Source: Paenibacillus_E sp052115445 (lineage in GTDB: Bacteria; Bacillota; Bacilli; Paenibacillales; NBRC-103111). From it: a DNA stretch of 64,000 bases. The stretch covers positions 496,001 to 560,000 of the forward strand of contig NZ_JBFRGR010000001.1 in NCBI RefSeq assembly GCF_052115445.1, written 5' to 3'. This document shows, piece after piece, positions 32,192-41,813 of this stretch. The notes beneath the pieces are model-generated. The model was given only the letters and a program-made list of their open reading frames with translations. It ran no database searches and was not told where the DNA came from. Within the stretch, counting starts at the first letter, position 1. The number at the start of each line of letters is the position of its first letter. A program made the position numbers and the translations under genes.

Positions 32192-33961
32192 TTAAATGCC
32201 TAAAAATTTGGCAAGTTTATCAAGCAAACGTTGTTGGGAAGACAACTGTATCGCTATCGTGTCAAACCGATTGTTCAGTACTTCTTCATTTGAATCGACT
32301 TGATTGCTAACTGCTTCATCGATTAGCTCATTTAATTTCTGAGTATTGATAGCGTAATTATTACGCATTTCTTGCTCTAATTCTGTGATACTTTCCTTAT
32401 GTTGCTTGCGCAATTCATAAGTCACTGCATGCATCTCATTCCTAAGATTTTGCTCCAAAACTTCTGTGATCTTGGGTTGAATGGTACTGAGTTCTTGTTC
32501 CATCTTCGAGATGCTTTCTTGAAGTTGATTCTTTAACTCACCTGTCGTTGCCTGCATGTCACTCCTGAGGTTTTGCTCCAGAGCTTCTGTCAACTTGGGC
32601 TGAATCGTAGTGACTTCTTGGAGCTCTTGTTCCAATCTGGCGACAATTTCTTGAAGTTGATTCTCTATCTCACTTGTTGTTGCCTGCATGTCACTCCTGA
32701 GGTTTTGCTCCAGAGCTTCTGTCAACTTGGACTGAACAGTCGAGAGCTCTTGGAGTTCTTGCTCCAACCGCGAGACACTCTCTTGTTGCTGCTTCTGTAA
32801 CTCACTTGCCGATGCCTGCATTTCACCTCTGAGATTTTGCTCTAGCAATTCTCTCAGCTTTGGCTGAACCGTATAGAACTCATGGAGTTCTTGCTCCAAT
32901 GACGAGACACTTTCATGAAACTGCTTCTGTAACTCATTGGATGATGCAATTATTTCTCCTCTGAGACTTTGCTCCAGAGCTTCTGTCATCTTGAGCTGAA
33001 CGGTATTGAGCTCTTGGAGCTCATCTTCTAACTTCGCGAAGCTTTCATTTTGCTGATCTTGCAGTTTCGTTGTTCCTGCGAGGATTTCACCCTTGAGATC
33101 GTGCTCAAGTGTTTCTATCAGCTTCGGCTGAACGGTATAGAGGACATGCTGCAGTTCATTAACCTGCTCTGAAACATTCTTATATTGTATGTTGAGTACA
33201 TCAATGTGAGCGGCAACTTCGTTGCTGTCGTCTTGTTCAATGACCTCAGCTACCTTACAAGTAAAAATCTTGATGATATTACGCAGCTCTGCAACTTCTT
33301 CAGAAATGCTATTAAATTGAAAATTTAAGGATTCAGCTATTTTTGTAATCCGTTCATCCTGATTAGCGTCCTTCGTGACTTCGATCATCTTTTCCATAAA
33401 TGTAAGAACAATATTCCGAAGTTCTGCGACTTCATTCGTAAGCTCATCGAACAGAACGTTGACGTCATTTTTAGTTGGCGCGACTTGTCTAGCACTTGTA
33501 ATAGAAGATATACCAACCGATTGACTATCATCTACTACTTCGTTTATACGCCTTGGTGTTTTAATTGCTTCTATTTTTTGCGTTAATAACTGTACCAGGT
33601 TACGTAATTCCAAAATTTCATTACTTACAAGTGGGTTAACTTTGTTTTCTACAAGTGGTACATTCAATTCTGGAACACTCACAGCTGAAGAAGTGACAGG
33701 GATCTCACCACTACTAGGTGTACGAATACCCTTCTGGGACATTTCCTGTAAATGTTCGCTAATCATCTTAAGTGATTTATTGGCATCTTTCATTTTTGCA
33801 ATCACTCGAAATATTTCGACTGATTCTTCTGTATATCTTAAGCCTCCTCCAACAGTGGTGGACGGAAGAAAATCAGCAAATTGTTTGGACCATTCCACGA
33901 CTGTTCCTTGCGTTCTTTTGATTAAACGTGCAATCTCATTGACCTTATATGTCCTTTTCAT
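32192..33961 (-). CDS. MerR-like HTH protein with long 44-residue-repeat coiled coil
   Basis: This 589-residue protein begins with a MerR/RacA-type winged helix (MKRTYKVNEIARLIKRTQGT, then GLRYTEESVEIFRVIAKMK). From about residue 85 to the end it is almost entirely predicted helix. The first part carries repeated EVAELRNIV-type segments. From about residue 280 there are six consecutive repeats of 44 residues (one of 41), each shaped VQPKLxEALEQNLRxEMQA, then a Ser/Thr-rich step, ELQKQxxESVxxLEQELQEL. Forty-four is four hendecads, implying an 11-residue coiled-coil periodicity. There is no membrane segment. It resembles a greatly enlarged RacA, the DNA-bridging chromosome-anchoring protein of Bacillus; that analogy is inference. 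It has its own terminator. Confidence 0.75.
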   Translation of the reverse strand: MKRTYKVNEIARLIKRTQGTVVEWSKQFADFLPSTTVGGGLRYTEESVEIFRVIAKMKDANKSLKMISEHLQEMSQKGIRTPSSGEIPVTSSAVSVPELNVPLVENKVNPLVSNEILELRNLVQLLTQKIEAIKTPRRINEVVDDSQSVGISSITSARQVAPTKNDVNVLFDELTNEVAELRNIVLTFMEKMIEVTKDANQDERITKIAESLNFQFNSISEEVAELRNIIKIFTCKVAEVIEQDDSNEVAAHIDVLNIQYKNVSEQVNELQHVLYTVQPKLIETLEHDLKGEILAGTTKLQDQQNESFAKLEDELQELNTVQLKMTEALEQSLRGEIIASSNELQKQFHESVSSLEQELHEFYTVQPKLRELLEQNLRGEMQASASELQKQQQESVSRLEQELQELSTVQSKLTEALEQNLRSDMQATTSEIENQLQEIVARLEQELQEVTTIQPKLTEALEQNLRSDMQATTGELKNQLQESISKMEQELSTIQPKITEVLEQNLRNEMHAVTYELRKQHKESITELEQEMRNNYAINTQKLNELIDEAVSNQVDSNEEVLNNRFDTIAIQLSSQQRLLDKLAKFLGI

Positions 33962-34075
33962 TTGTTAACGATCATATCCTTTCTTCTTATATCCCGTAGG
34001 CTTAGGCATCTATAACATGTTATTCAGGGCCATATACAAATGACAATGAATAAGTGAAATAGTTAGCATCGCAAA

Positions 34076-34103
34076 GAGGCTGCCCCATATGTAGGACAGC
34101 CTC
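34076..34103 (-). terminator. Likely terminator of the formaldehyde dehydrogenase-type gene
   Basis: GAGGCTG (34076-34082) pairs with CAGCCTC (34097-34103). The T-tail on the minus strand is short, so termination may be weak. It lies about 20 bases after the stop codon. Confidence 0.6.
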
Positions 34104-34121
34104 GAAATATAAAATATGAAA

Positions 34122-35336
34122 TTATTTTACAAGTCCATGTGGATCAATGACGAACTTGCGAGAAACACCACGATCAAATTCTTGATACGCTTGAGGCGCC
34201 TCGGCCAAAGAAATGAGGGTCGCGTTGACCGCTTTGGCAATCTGTGCTTTGCCACTAAGAATCGCCATCATCAGATCTCGGTTATATTTCATGACAGGTG
34301 TTTGTCCGGTAACAAATGTATGTGACTTGGCCCAGCCCAACCCAAAGCGAATTTTCAACGTCCCGATCTTAGAATCTTCATCCACTGCACCAGGGTCCCC
34401 TGTGACATATAATCCCGGAATCCCCAAGCTGCCTCCTGCACGCGTAACTTCCATAATGGAATTGAGCACGGTTGCTGGTGCTTCACCATGCGCTTTGCCA
34501 TGACCATGTGCTTCAAAGCCTACGCAATCAATCGCGGAGTCCACTTCAGGTGAGCCCAGAATCTGATCGATTTGCCCGGCTAGGTCCGCATTCTCACGCA
34601 GATTAACGGTTTCGCAGCCAAAGCTTTTCGCTTGTGCTAAGCGCTCTGCATTCAGATCCCCAACAATGACAACCGCAGCCCCTAACAACTGTGCAGAATG
34701 CGCAGCAGCAAGACCAACTGGACCCGCTCCAGCTACGTATACGGTCGAGCCTGGACGAACGCCTGCACTAACAGCGCCATGATAACCTGTTGGGAAAATA
34801 TCAGAAAGCATCGTCAAATCTAGAATTTTCTCCATCGCTTTCTCTTTGTCCGGGAATTTCAGCAGTTGAAAATCGGCATAGGGAACCATCACATATTCGG
34901 ATTGTCCGCCAACCCATCCACCCATATCCACATAACCATAAGCAGAACCTGGACGATCTGGATTTACATTCAAACAAACATTGGTATTCCGCTCTCTACA
35001 ACTACGGCATCGACCACAGGCAATATTAAAAGGTACGGAAACGAGGTCTCCCTTTTTGATAAACTCGACATCACGACCTACTTCAATGACTTCCCCCGTA
35101 ATTTCATGACCTAGAATAAGTCCTGAGGGTGCGGTTGTACGACCCCTTACCATATGCTGATCACTGCCGCAAATGTTGGTCGTTACGACTTTAAGAATAA
35201 CACCATGCTCACATTTTCTACCGACATTCAAAGGATTAACGCCAGGTCCATCTTTTAATACTAATTCCGGATAATCGGTGTCACGAATTTCAACACTTCC
35301 TGGTTTGCTGTAAACAACTGCTTTATTTCCTGCCAT
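34122..35336 (-). CDS. fdhA: Glutathione-independent formaldehyde dehydrogenase (FdhA type)
   Basis: This 404-residue zinc-dependent medium-chain dehydrogenase belongs to the dismutating, glutathione-independent formaldehyde dehydrogenase group known from Pseudomonas putida. It shows the catalytic zinc region TTNICGSDQHMVRGRT, LILGHEITGEVIEVG, the structural-zinc cysteines FNIACGRCRSCRERNTNVC, and the NAD motif VYVAGAGPVGLAAAHSAQLL. The family-specific insert with GHGKAHGEAPATVLN is present, as is the length near 400. It would oxidise formaldehyde to formate with tightly bound NAD. The ATG at 35336 has a GAAGAAGAG leader. A cre-like sequence lies 147 bp upstream. It stands alone. Confidence 0.9.
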   Translation of the reverse strand: MAGNKAVVYSKPGSVEIRDTDYPELVLKDGPGVNPLNVGRKCEHGVILKVVTTNICGSDQHMVRGRTTAPSGLILGHEITGEVIEVGRDVEFIKKGDLVSVPFNIACGRCRSCRERNTNVCLNVNPDRPGSAYGYVDMGGWVGGQSEYVMVPYADFQLLKFPDKEKAMEKILDLTMLSDIFPTGYHGAVSAGVRPGSTVYVAGAGPVGLAAAHSAQLLGAAVVIVGDLNAERLAQAKSFGCETVNLRENADLAGQIDQILGSPEVDSAIDCVGFEAHGHGKAHGEAPATVLNSIMEVTRAGGSLGIPGLYVTGDPGAVDEDSKIGTLKIRFGLGWAKSHTFVTGQTPVMKYNRDLMMAILSGKAQIAKAVNATLISLAEAPQAYQEFDRGVSRKFVIDPHGLVK

Positions 35337-35482
35337 CTTCTCTTCTTCCCCTCACACAGTAGTTATGCTGAGTTAGTCCCATTCATAAACAGTGTCTAAG
35401 ATCGCAAAAGCTCGGAAGTAACGCAAACACAAGAATACTATTCTCCCTTCTCACCTATTATCCTGCCTAGTTGTCATTAAAA

Positions 35483-35496
35483 TGATAACGATTACA
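35483..35496. promoter_or_regulatory. Weak cre-like site upstream of fdhA
   Basis: TGATAACGATTACA matches the CcpA consensus TGWAANCGNTNWCA at 13 of 14 positions. It is 147 bases upstream of the fdhA start and just before the terminator of the PL6 gene. Confidence 0.35.
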
Positions 35497-35502
35497 AAAT
35501 AA

Positions 35503-35538
35503 ATCAAGAACGCACAGTCAAGCTGTTGCGCTCTTGAT
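35503..35538 (-). terminator. Terminator of the PL6 lyase gene
   Basis: ATCAAGAACGCACAG (35503-35517) pairs with CTGTTGCGCTCTTGAT (35523-35538) with one mismatch and one bulge. T-rich sequence follows on the minus strand. Confidence 0.75.
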
Positions 35539-35560
35539 GGATAACCCTCTTTAATCGAAC

Positions 35561-37849
35561 CTATGGTGCACTAGGTCCAACCTCTGAAGCTGCCAGTGGA
35601 TGTTTCCCAAAAGATGTGCTTGTAGAGCGTTCGTCTGCTCCAATGTCATTGGAGGAACGTGTTTCTCCATCCATATCCTCTGTCACATAGGAGTATGTTC
35701 CAACCGCAGCGTTAATTGCAGGAGAGGTCGATGACAATTTTTGCAAGCCGTTTACCGTCGTGAATAACGGGTTTGTTGCCCATATTTGAGCCGTAGTCCT
35801 TGAACCATTGTTGCTTACTGTGCTGCCGTTCCCTATGTTCCCCTCAAATACCGTGTTGGTGGTGCCAACTTCATAATACAGAGTCCCTGTGGAATTTTTC
35901 ACGATATTATTTGCCACTCTGCTGTCTTGAGGAGCATATGTCTTCGTAGAACCAACAATGATTCCCGTCGTGCTGTTCACAATCGTATTGTTGACAACTT
36001 GCGCTCGGTATATTTTCCATTGTGCTGTCAAGTCCTCCGCCGATGGATTCGAAGGATATCCCCCCGTACCTCCATCGTAGTTACCGTTATCCAGAATAAT
36101 CGCGTTAGCCGTCAGATTCTCCATGTAATTATTGTAGATCTTATGATCGTTGCCATAAATGCGGATTCCTGCTTGTTCCGATTCTACACCATCACCGAGG
36201 AAATAATTGCCGTAAAAGGAGTTGCTATGTCCATGTCTTGAGGTGAGTCCACCCTTGGACGTCTTGAAGGTATTATAGCGAACCGTATTATTACTGCTTT
36301 TTACAGAAACGATTTCGGGTTCACCATCGCAGTTTTCAAACAGATTGTACTGGATCGTATTAAACCCATTGGATAAGGATATCCCTGATAAGCCAAGTCG
36401 TATCGTTTCCTTGCCATTCGCAACCCATGGTCCTACATCATGAAAATAATTATATTCAATAACGTCATACTGAGAGATGTTTCCGTTTCCATCACCTTGA
36501 TACGCAATAAGCGGATCCGTGTCGCTCTTCGGACCAAAATCATTATGGTCAATGCGATTATGATGACTATTAACACCACTAACCTGCAGCCATATGAGGG
36601 TTCCTCCTGTTGCTTGAAGGGCGAATCGATTTCGAGTCACACGAATGTTATTAGAACCGTCTAGCAGCAGTGCTGTGTTTCCTAAATTTGTGAACTTTAA
36701 TCCCTCGATAACGACATTCGACGAATTTTGAATTTGCAGAGAAGCACCGCCAGCAATGATCGCCTGACCTGCATTCGCAGCCTTGATCGTGATCGGGCTG
36801 CTCGCTGTACCATTTTTACCACTTAAGACAAATGGTCCTGTTTGCGAGTAAGTCCCATTGGCTAGCACGATCGTCGTACCTGCGCTTGCATTGCTTAAGG
36901 CGGTTGTTAATTGAGCGGAAGTGGAAACAGAAACACCAGGAATCACCGGGGCATCACCATAAATTTCCACCTCGGAATAACTGTTCCATAAGTTAAGGGA
37001 ATTGCCGTGGCCAACAATTCGCACATAGCGAGCTGACGCTACATCCGCGAAGTCGAACGTTTGTAAGCTTGTATTTAAACTGCTCGTCACATTGGACTGA
37101 ACCGTCGTGAAGTTTACATTATCCGTGGACGTTTGAATGTCGAAAGTGGAGGTTCTCGTATCTCCGCTTATAAAAGCGATTTTGATATAGGCAACCCTGA
37201 CGTTGGAGCCTAAATCATACTTGATCCATTGACCATTGCCGCTAGCTGACCAGCGCGTGGTTAAGTTGCCGTCCACTGTGTTAGCAGGCACATTGCCATC
37301 ATCCGCGCTTGCCGTTACGGAAGTCCCTGCGATAGAGAATTTAGTATCTACGGAAGCGCTTGCAGAAGTGTCGCCGTAAATTTCCACCTCGGTATAACTA
37401 TTCCATAAGTTCGCAGAGTTGCCGTGTCCGACAATCCGCACATAACGAGCTGGATCTACATCAGGAAAATCAAAGGTCTGCAAGCTTGTATTTAAGCTGC
37501 TCGTCACATTGGCCTGAACCGTCGTAAACGTAATATTGTCTGTAGATGTTTGAATATCAAAATTCGAGGTTCTCGTATCTCCACTTATAAAAGCGATTTT
37601 AATGAAAGATACTTTTTTCACAGCGCCCAGATCATATTTAATCCACTGCCCCTCTCCGCTTGCTGACCAACGAGTCGTTAAGTTCCCATCCACCGTATTG
37701 GCAGGCACATTCCCATCATCCGCGCTCGCTGTTACCCCAGATGCCGCGACCGTCAGTTTCGCGTCTGCCGCATAACCAGCAAAAGGAATCATGGTAAGAA
37801 ACAAACTAATTAATAGCATAACAATACCTACTTTTTTACCTTTTCGCAT
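35561..37849 (-). CDS. Secreted PL6-family polysaccharide lyase with two CBM32 domains
   Basis: This 762-residue secreted protein has a signal peptide at about 1-27 (VGIVMLLISLFLTMIPFAGYA). Two tandem, very similar F5/8 type C (CBM32) domains cover about 32-160 and 172-300. A right-handed parallel beta-helix of family PL6 covers about 305-745. The catalytic Brønsted pair is visible as K517 (IVSVKSSNNT) and R538 (TSRHGHSNS). Their spacing of 21 residues equals that in chondroitinase B and alginate lyases of this family, and the calcium-site NLFENCDGEPEI motif is present. It should cleave alginate, dermatan/chondroitin or a related uronate polymer outside the cell. The ATG at 37849 has a GGGAGG site. 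The cytoplasmic degradation operon lies just upstream. Confidence 0.88.
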   Translation of the reverse strand: MRKGKKVGIVMLLISLFLTMIPFAGYAADAKLTVAASGVTASADDGNVPANTVDGNLTTRWSASGEGQWIKYDLGAVKKVSFIKIAFISGDTRTSNFDIQTSTDNITFTTVQANVTSSLNTSLQTFDFPDVDPARYVRIVGHGNSANLWNSYTEVEIYGDTSASASVDTKFSIAGTSVTASADDGNVPANTVDGNLTTRWSASGNGQWIKYDLGSNVRVAYIKIAFISGDTRTSTFDIQTSTDNVNFTTVQSNVTSSLNTSLQTFDFADVASARYVRIVGHGNSLNLWNSYSEVEIYGDAPVIPGVSVSTSAQLTTALSNASAGTTIVLANGTYSQTGPFVLSGKNGTASSPITIKAANAGQAIIAGGASLQIQNSSNVVIEGLKFTNLGNTALLLDGSNNIRVTRNRFALQATGGTLIWLQVSGVNSHHNRIDHNDFGPKSDTDPLIAYQGDGNGNISQYDVIEYNYFHDVGPWVANGKETIRLGLSGISLSNGFNTIQYNLFENCDGEPEIVSVKSSNNTVRYNTFKTSKGGLTSRHGHSNSFYGNYFLGDGVESEQAGIRIYGNDHKIYNNYMENLTANAIILDNGNYDGGTGGYPSNPSAEDLTAQWKIYRAQVVNNTIVNSTTGIIVGSTKTYAPQDSRVANNIVKNSTGTLYYEVGTTNTVFEGNIGNGSTVSNNGSRTTAQIWATNPLFTTVNGLQKLSSTSPAINAAVGTYSYVTEDMDGETRSSNDIGADERSTSTSFGKHPLAASEVGPSAP

Positions 37850-37922
37850 AAATACATCCTCCCTTGATTTTCATTTGAAACCATGTATCCAATCTAATCA
37901 TTGAACTCCTTTCATTCATATT

Positions 37923-37936
37923 GAGTGCGTGCACTC
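37923..37936. promoter_or_regulatory. Perfect inverted repeat upstream of the PL6 gene
   Basis: GAGTGC and GCACTC are separated by GT, 74 bases before the PL6 start codon. It could be an operator for a carbohydrate-responsive repressor. No neighbouring regulator is identified. Confidence 0.4.
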
Positions 37937-38064
37937 TCCACCAATTTAATACAAATTACGGAAAATAAGCATCATCATAATCGTGAATGCATCTTCAAAA
38001 TCGAAACTGATTACCCTCATTACCTAAACTCGCTATTCAAATATGGATGTCAGGCATAGGAAGA

Positions 38065-38088
38065 GGCCCATGCTCAGTTGCATGGACC
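38065..38088 (-). terminator. Hairpin after the GH105 gene
   Basis: GGCCCATGC (38065-38073) pairs with GCATGGACC (38080-38088) with one mismatch. An outer CATAGGAA/TTCCTATG pair extends it. No T-run follows, so it may stabilise RNA or terminate weakly. Confidence 0.5.
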
Positions 38089-38109
38089 ACCGACGATCAT
38101 TCCTATGAT

Positions 38110-39170
38110 TTATTTACATGCTTCCACCATAAGCATCAATGCCATGGACTGCCCATACGGCATCGGACATTGTTTGATGTTGCGGTAATAGTCAAGGTTA
38201 TCCTTTAAGCCTGTACCGTAAGAAACACCATGGACAATTCCTTCATCATCAATTTTGCTTATGACACCTTCCAGTGCTTTCAGTCCCACAGCGCGATAAC
38301 GCTCATCAATAAAACCTTTTCGTACTGCCTTCAAGATGCCATAGGCGAACGCAGAAGACGCTGATGTTTCCAAATACGAATCAGGCTGATCCAACAGTGT
38401 ATGCCATAGGCCGCTTTCATGCTGAAGTGTGGCCAGTGTTCTCACCTGTCGTTCGAGTGACGAGATCAGGAACTGGCTTACACCCGTTGGTAGAGGAGCG
38501 ATATCCAGATAATCTACCAGTCCTGCTGTATACCAAGAATTGCCACGAGCCCATAAGGCTTGCGCATAATGATGGTGCCCGATAAATGTCCAACCGTGAA
38601 AGAACAACCCTGTCTTCACATCGGTTAAATATTTGAGATGGACTAAGAACTGTCGGATACTCTCTTGGAAATAAGCATCATCTTGCAAAAGGACACCCAT
38701 GCGTGCTACGAACAAAACGGTCATAACAAGGTATCATCCCATAATTGGCCTTCGTTCAAATTCCGTGTAACACAATGCTGAAGGCCGCCTTCATCCGTTC
38801 TCGGCATTTCTTCCATCACATAAGTAACCCATTCTTTACAAAGCGCCACATACGCCTTATTCCCTGTTTCCTCAGCCAAATAACTTAACGTCAACATGGG
38901 ACACATCGTATTTACATTTTTGTCCGGTAAGCCTTCAGCAATCCGCTTGTCAAACCATTGTATGAGCTCATCTCTGATCGCCAAATTGCCAGTCTCCTTG
39001 TAATAGGAGTACAAAGCAAACAATCCAACGCCCTGCGGCCATTCCCAATTATCCATCGAAACAATGCCAATCGCGACACTTTCTTGAAATGCTGGTTTTA
39101 AAGCTTTCATTTGATGAATCAGCTTTGAAATGATGTGTTCATACTTTTCAAACGTAGCAGCATTTGTCAT
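38110..39170 (-). pseudogene. GH105 unsaturated uronyl hydrolase, split by a one-base frameshift
   Basis: Residues from 39170 down to 38721 encode the first 149 residues of a GH105 (YteR/YesR-type) hydrolase, ending EGQLWDDTLL-stop. The continuation starts at an overlapping ATG (38724), MTVLFVARMGVLL, and gives 204 more residues, including HGWTFIGHHHYAQALWARGNSWYT and DNLDYYRNIKQC. Family members read DDTLFMTVLF without interruption, so one T is missing in TTGTTATG near 38722. Joined length (about 353) is normal. The enzyme would remove the 4,5-unsaturated uronate left by a lyase; it has no signal peptide. It may be a real inactivation or a sequencing error in this draft-quality sequence. Confidence 0.85.
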
Positions 39171-39185
39171 AACTCATTTCACTCC

Positions 39186-41786
39186 TTAAGTGAGAATAGG
39201 CTGTATGAGACGGTCCTGTAGCTGTTGTGTATAAAGACTGCGAGGATTTACATGGCTCCCGAAACTTTCCCAATAGGCATCCTTGCGTTGCCTTTGATCA
39301 TAGGGACTTGGGAGAAGTGGCTTGCCTTGACTTCCAACATGTCCGATCGCATAGTTTTGAGCGGTTGGTGGCTGTTGAGAGACCAGCTCATTGGACGTAT
39401 TCCAAGTAACATAGTTCGCCCCTGACCAACCATGACCGCTCCCTAACCAGGCCCGATCCTGAATATGGATACGTCCCTCTACATTGTCATAGAGGCATCC
39501 CACTGACCACCGATGATGCGGTTCACTCGTGTTGTAATCCTTTTGCGACTCGCAATCGAGGAATACATTCGGCCCCGCAACCCGTGCATCCACTGCAAAA
39601 GCATGTCTCGCGGTTTCCGAGTAAGATCGCTGCACGAGCGTTAATTCACCCATCAGATGATACGAATAGCGGCGGCCTCCCGTGATCACGCTGATAAAGG
39701 CATAGGCTGCACAATCCTGGATCGTGATCCATTTCGCAGAGCGTCCTACCTGCACCAGTGCATGTTGGAAATGGAAACCAACGATATTGCGTATCCAAGC
39801 GTTTTTGACATGATCCAGATAAATAAAATTAATCGCATGCTGCTCGTCGGCCAGGTATGGTTCTCCGCCCTCATTACCGTCAATTCGCGATTCCATGATA
39901 CTTGGATCATACGAAACTACCACCCTCAAGGACTCGATACCGATCTGTTCGATCCGGCCTCCATCCTCATACTTAATAAGTGCCCCGCCTCCCCAGCGGC
40001 TTTCAATCGCATTCGCGATTGGAGCGTCCAGCGTGATGCATTTGCCATCCATATGGGTGATTACTCTGTCGAACTCCAACTGGAAGGGAAGCCAATGAGT
40101 CGTCCCGCCTGCAACGGGCCTCATGCGAATGGCATCCATGCCAATGGCATGAATCCAGCGTTCATTACCGTAGCGAAGCACCTTGACAGTGTCTCCGACC
40201 CGATAGAAGGAAGCATCGCTAACATGAATCGTTCGAGCTCCCGATGGCACATAAAGATCGGAAATGGAGGTCTGCGTTTCAGCCAGTAGACAAGGAGCTG
40301 ATTCTCCCTTGATCTCGATCAAATTCCGCTGTTTTGTACCTGCAGCATACAGTAAGGTTCCACCTTCGTTTTCTCCCTCACCGCGTAAGACAATTCCACT
40401 TGCCCTAATCTGCAAGGTACCATCAATAGGGTAGACGCCCTTCTTCAGCAGAACGGTGCCGCGAAAGCCTGACGAAGATGGCGGTAATGCAGCTACCTGA
40501 TCAATCGCGTCCTGAATATGTGTCGTATTATCTCCCCCTACAGGTTCAAGTGAAATAACAGGTGCAATATCAGGAATCGCTACGCCGCCTCCACCATATC
40601 CGCAATTCGAGAAGTCGATGATCTGATTCCCCTTGAAATCAGGCACATAAACCAGTTTCCCATTTTTATCGACATGTACGATTTCACTTTGCCNCGCTTT
40701 CGAACTATGAACGGGCTTAACGGTAAAATAAAAAGCATCATAGAAGGCGTTGCCATCTTCTACTTCCATCACAACATTTATCCGGTATTGACCAGGGTCC
40801 CTCGCTTCGCCAGGAAATGTGAATGTCGTAGACGTATCCACTCGCAATTTGCACACGGGAAGACTCACAATCAACTGATCCGTGGACATGTTCACCAATG
40901 CAACTTGCATGGTCATCGCTTCTGAAGGCCTTACATGCAACTCTGGAAGTGTACGACCAAGTTCCAAGAAAGCTGGCTGTCCAATTTCCATAACCAAGGA
41001 AGGATGTACAAGATCAATATCCACCAACCACTCCATGGGATTATACACATCTATATAAAAGCTTGCCTCTTGCATCACGCCATCTAAAGTTACATTAGCC
41101 TTAATCTGTGAGATGCCTGACTTGAGACAGGTTATCACCNTATTCTCATTTACAGACGCCACATCCTCATGGCTGCTACGAATTGAAATTTCCCCATACG
41201 CTAAGTCAGCATCCGAACCATCTGTCAAAATTCCTTTCAAATCCAACTCCGCTCGGTTGTTCACTTGCACCGATAATGTATCATCTTGATCGTAATCGCG
41301 GCCTCCTACCGTGCAAACTACACGATCCAACAAGGGACCCGCAGGAATCGCTAACCGATCATAAATACCGAAATCAATGAGCTGAAAATCACGTTCCGGA
41401 TCAAATAGCTCCACTTTCAACTTGACATATCGTCCTTTAACTCTTGGAAACAAAACACTTTCGTCAGTACGAATTCCGCCTCTTGACGTTTCTCGACTAA
41501 AGGATTCATGCCAAATGACTCCGTTGGAAGAATGAAGAATACGGTATTTAGAGATGAAACCGGATGCCAGCTTCAACAGGACACGATTGAACGAGTAGCA
41601 ATCACCCAGATCAACCGTGATCCATACGTGGTTATCATCCTTTTGATCGGAACTTGTTGGTTGCCAATAGGTAGTAAGGAAACCATCTACCGCGTGACGG
41701 CCAGTCCCCTTCGTACGTTCTGAGCTGCAGGTTACTTCGCAATTTTGAGCGAGATTAATTTCCGTTATTGCTTCTGTTTTAGACAT
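39186..41786 (-). CDS. F5/8 type C plus parallel beta-helix (pectate lyase superfamily) protein
   Basis: This 866-residue protein starts with a CBM32-like F5/8C domain (about 10-150; HAVDGFLTTYWQPT, HVWITVDLGDCYSFNR). A bacterial Ig-like segment (about 175-250) and a beta-sandwich region follow. A right-handed beta-helix begins near 400 with HIQDAIDQVAAL and GTVLLKKGVYPIDGTLQI, then IVLRGEGENEGGTLL. The N terminus MSKTEAITEINLAQN has no signal peptide, which is unusual for a carbohydrate-binding beta-helix enzyme and suggests cytoplasmic action on imported oligosaccharides. Two N bases (40684, 41140) lie within it. The ATG at 41786 has a GGAGGG site. It sits inside the GH29/GH43-like/GH105 operon. 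The bond cleaved is unknown. Confidence 0.75.
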   Translation of the reverse strand: MSKTEAITEINLAQNCEVTCSSERTKGTGRHAVDGFLTTYWQPTSSDQKDDNHVWITVDLGDCYSFNRVLLKLASGFISKYRILHSSNGVIWHESFSRETSRGGIRTDESVLFPRVKGRYVKLKVELFDPERDFQLIDFGIYDRLAIPAGPLLDRVVCTVGGRDYDQDDTLSVQVNNRAELDLKGILTDGSDADLAYGEISIRSSHEDVASVNENXVITCLKSGISQIKANVTLDGVMQEASFYIDVYNPMEWLVDIDLVHPSLVMEIGQPAFLELGRTLPELHVRPSEAMTMQVALVNMSTDQLIVSLPVCKLRVDTSTTFTFPGEARDPGQYRINVVMEVEDGNAFYDAFYFTVKPVHSSKAXQSEIVHVDKNGKLVYVPDFKGNQIIDFSNCGYGGGGVAIPDIAPVISLEPVGGDNTTHIQDAIDQVAALPPSSSGFRGTVLLKKGVYPIDGTLQIRASGIVLRGEGENEGGTLLYAAGTKQRNLIEIKGESAPCLLAETQTSISDLYVPSGARTIHVSDASFYRVGDTVKVLRYGNERWIHAIGMDAIRMRPVAGGTTHWLPFQLEFDRVITHMDGKCITLDAPIANAIESRWGGGALIKYEDGGRIEQIGIESLRVVVSYDPSIMESRIDGNEGGEPYLADEQHAINFIYLDHVKNAWIRNIVGFHFQHALVQVGRSAKWITIQDCAAYAFISVITGGRRYSYHLMGELTLVQRSYSETARHAFAVDARVAGPNVFLDCESQKDYNTSEPHHRWSVGCLYDNVEGRIHIQDRAWLGSGHGWSGANYVTWNTSNELVSQQPPTAQNYAIGHVGSQGKPLLPSPYDQRQRKDAYWESFGSHVNPRSLYTQQLQDRLIQPILT

Positions 41787-41813
41787 TCAAACGTCCCTCC
41801 ATCCTGATGCTGC

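Noticed and set aside
38715..38730. Programmed frameshift in the GH105 gene
   Set aside because: There is no slippery heptamer or downstream structure at the junction. A simple one-base deletion or sequencing error explains it better.
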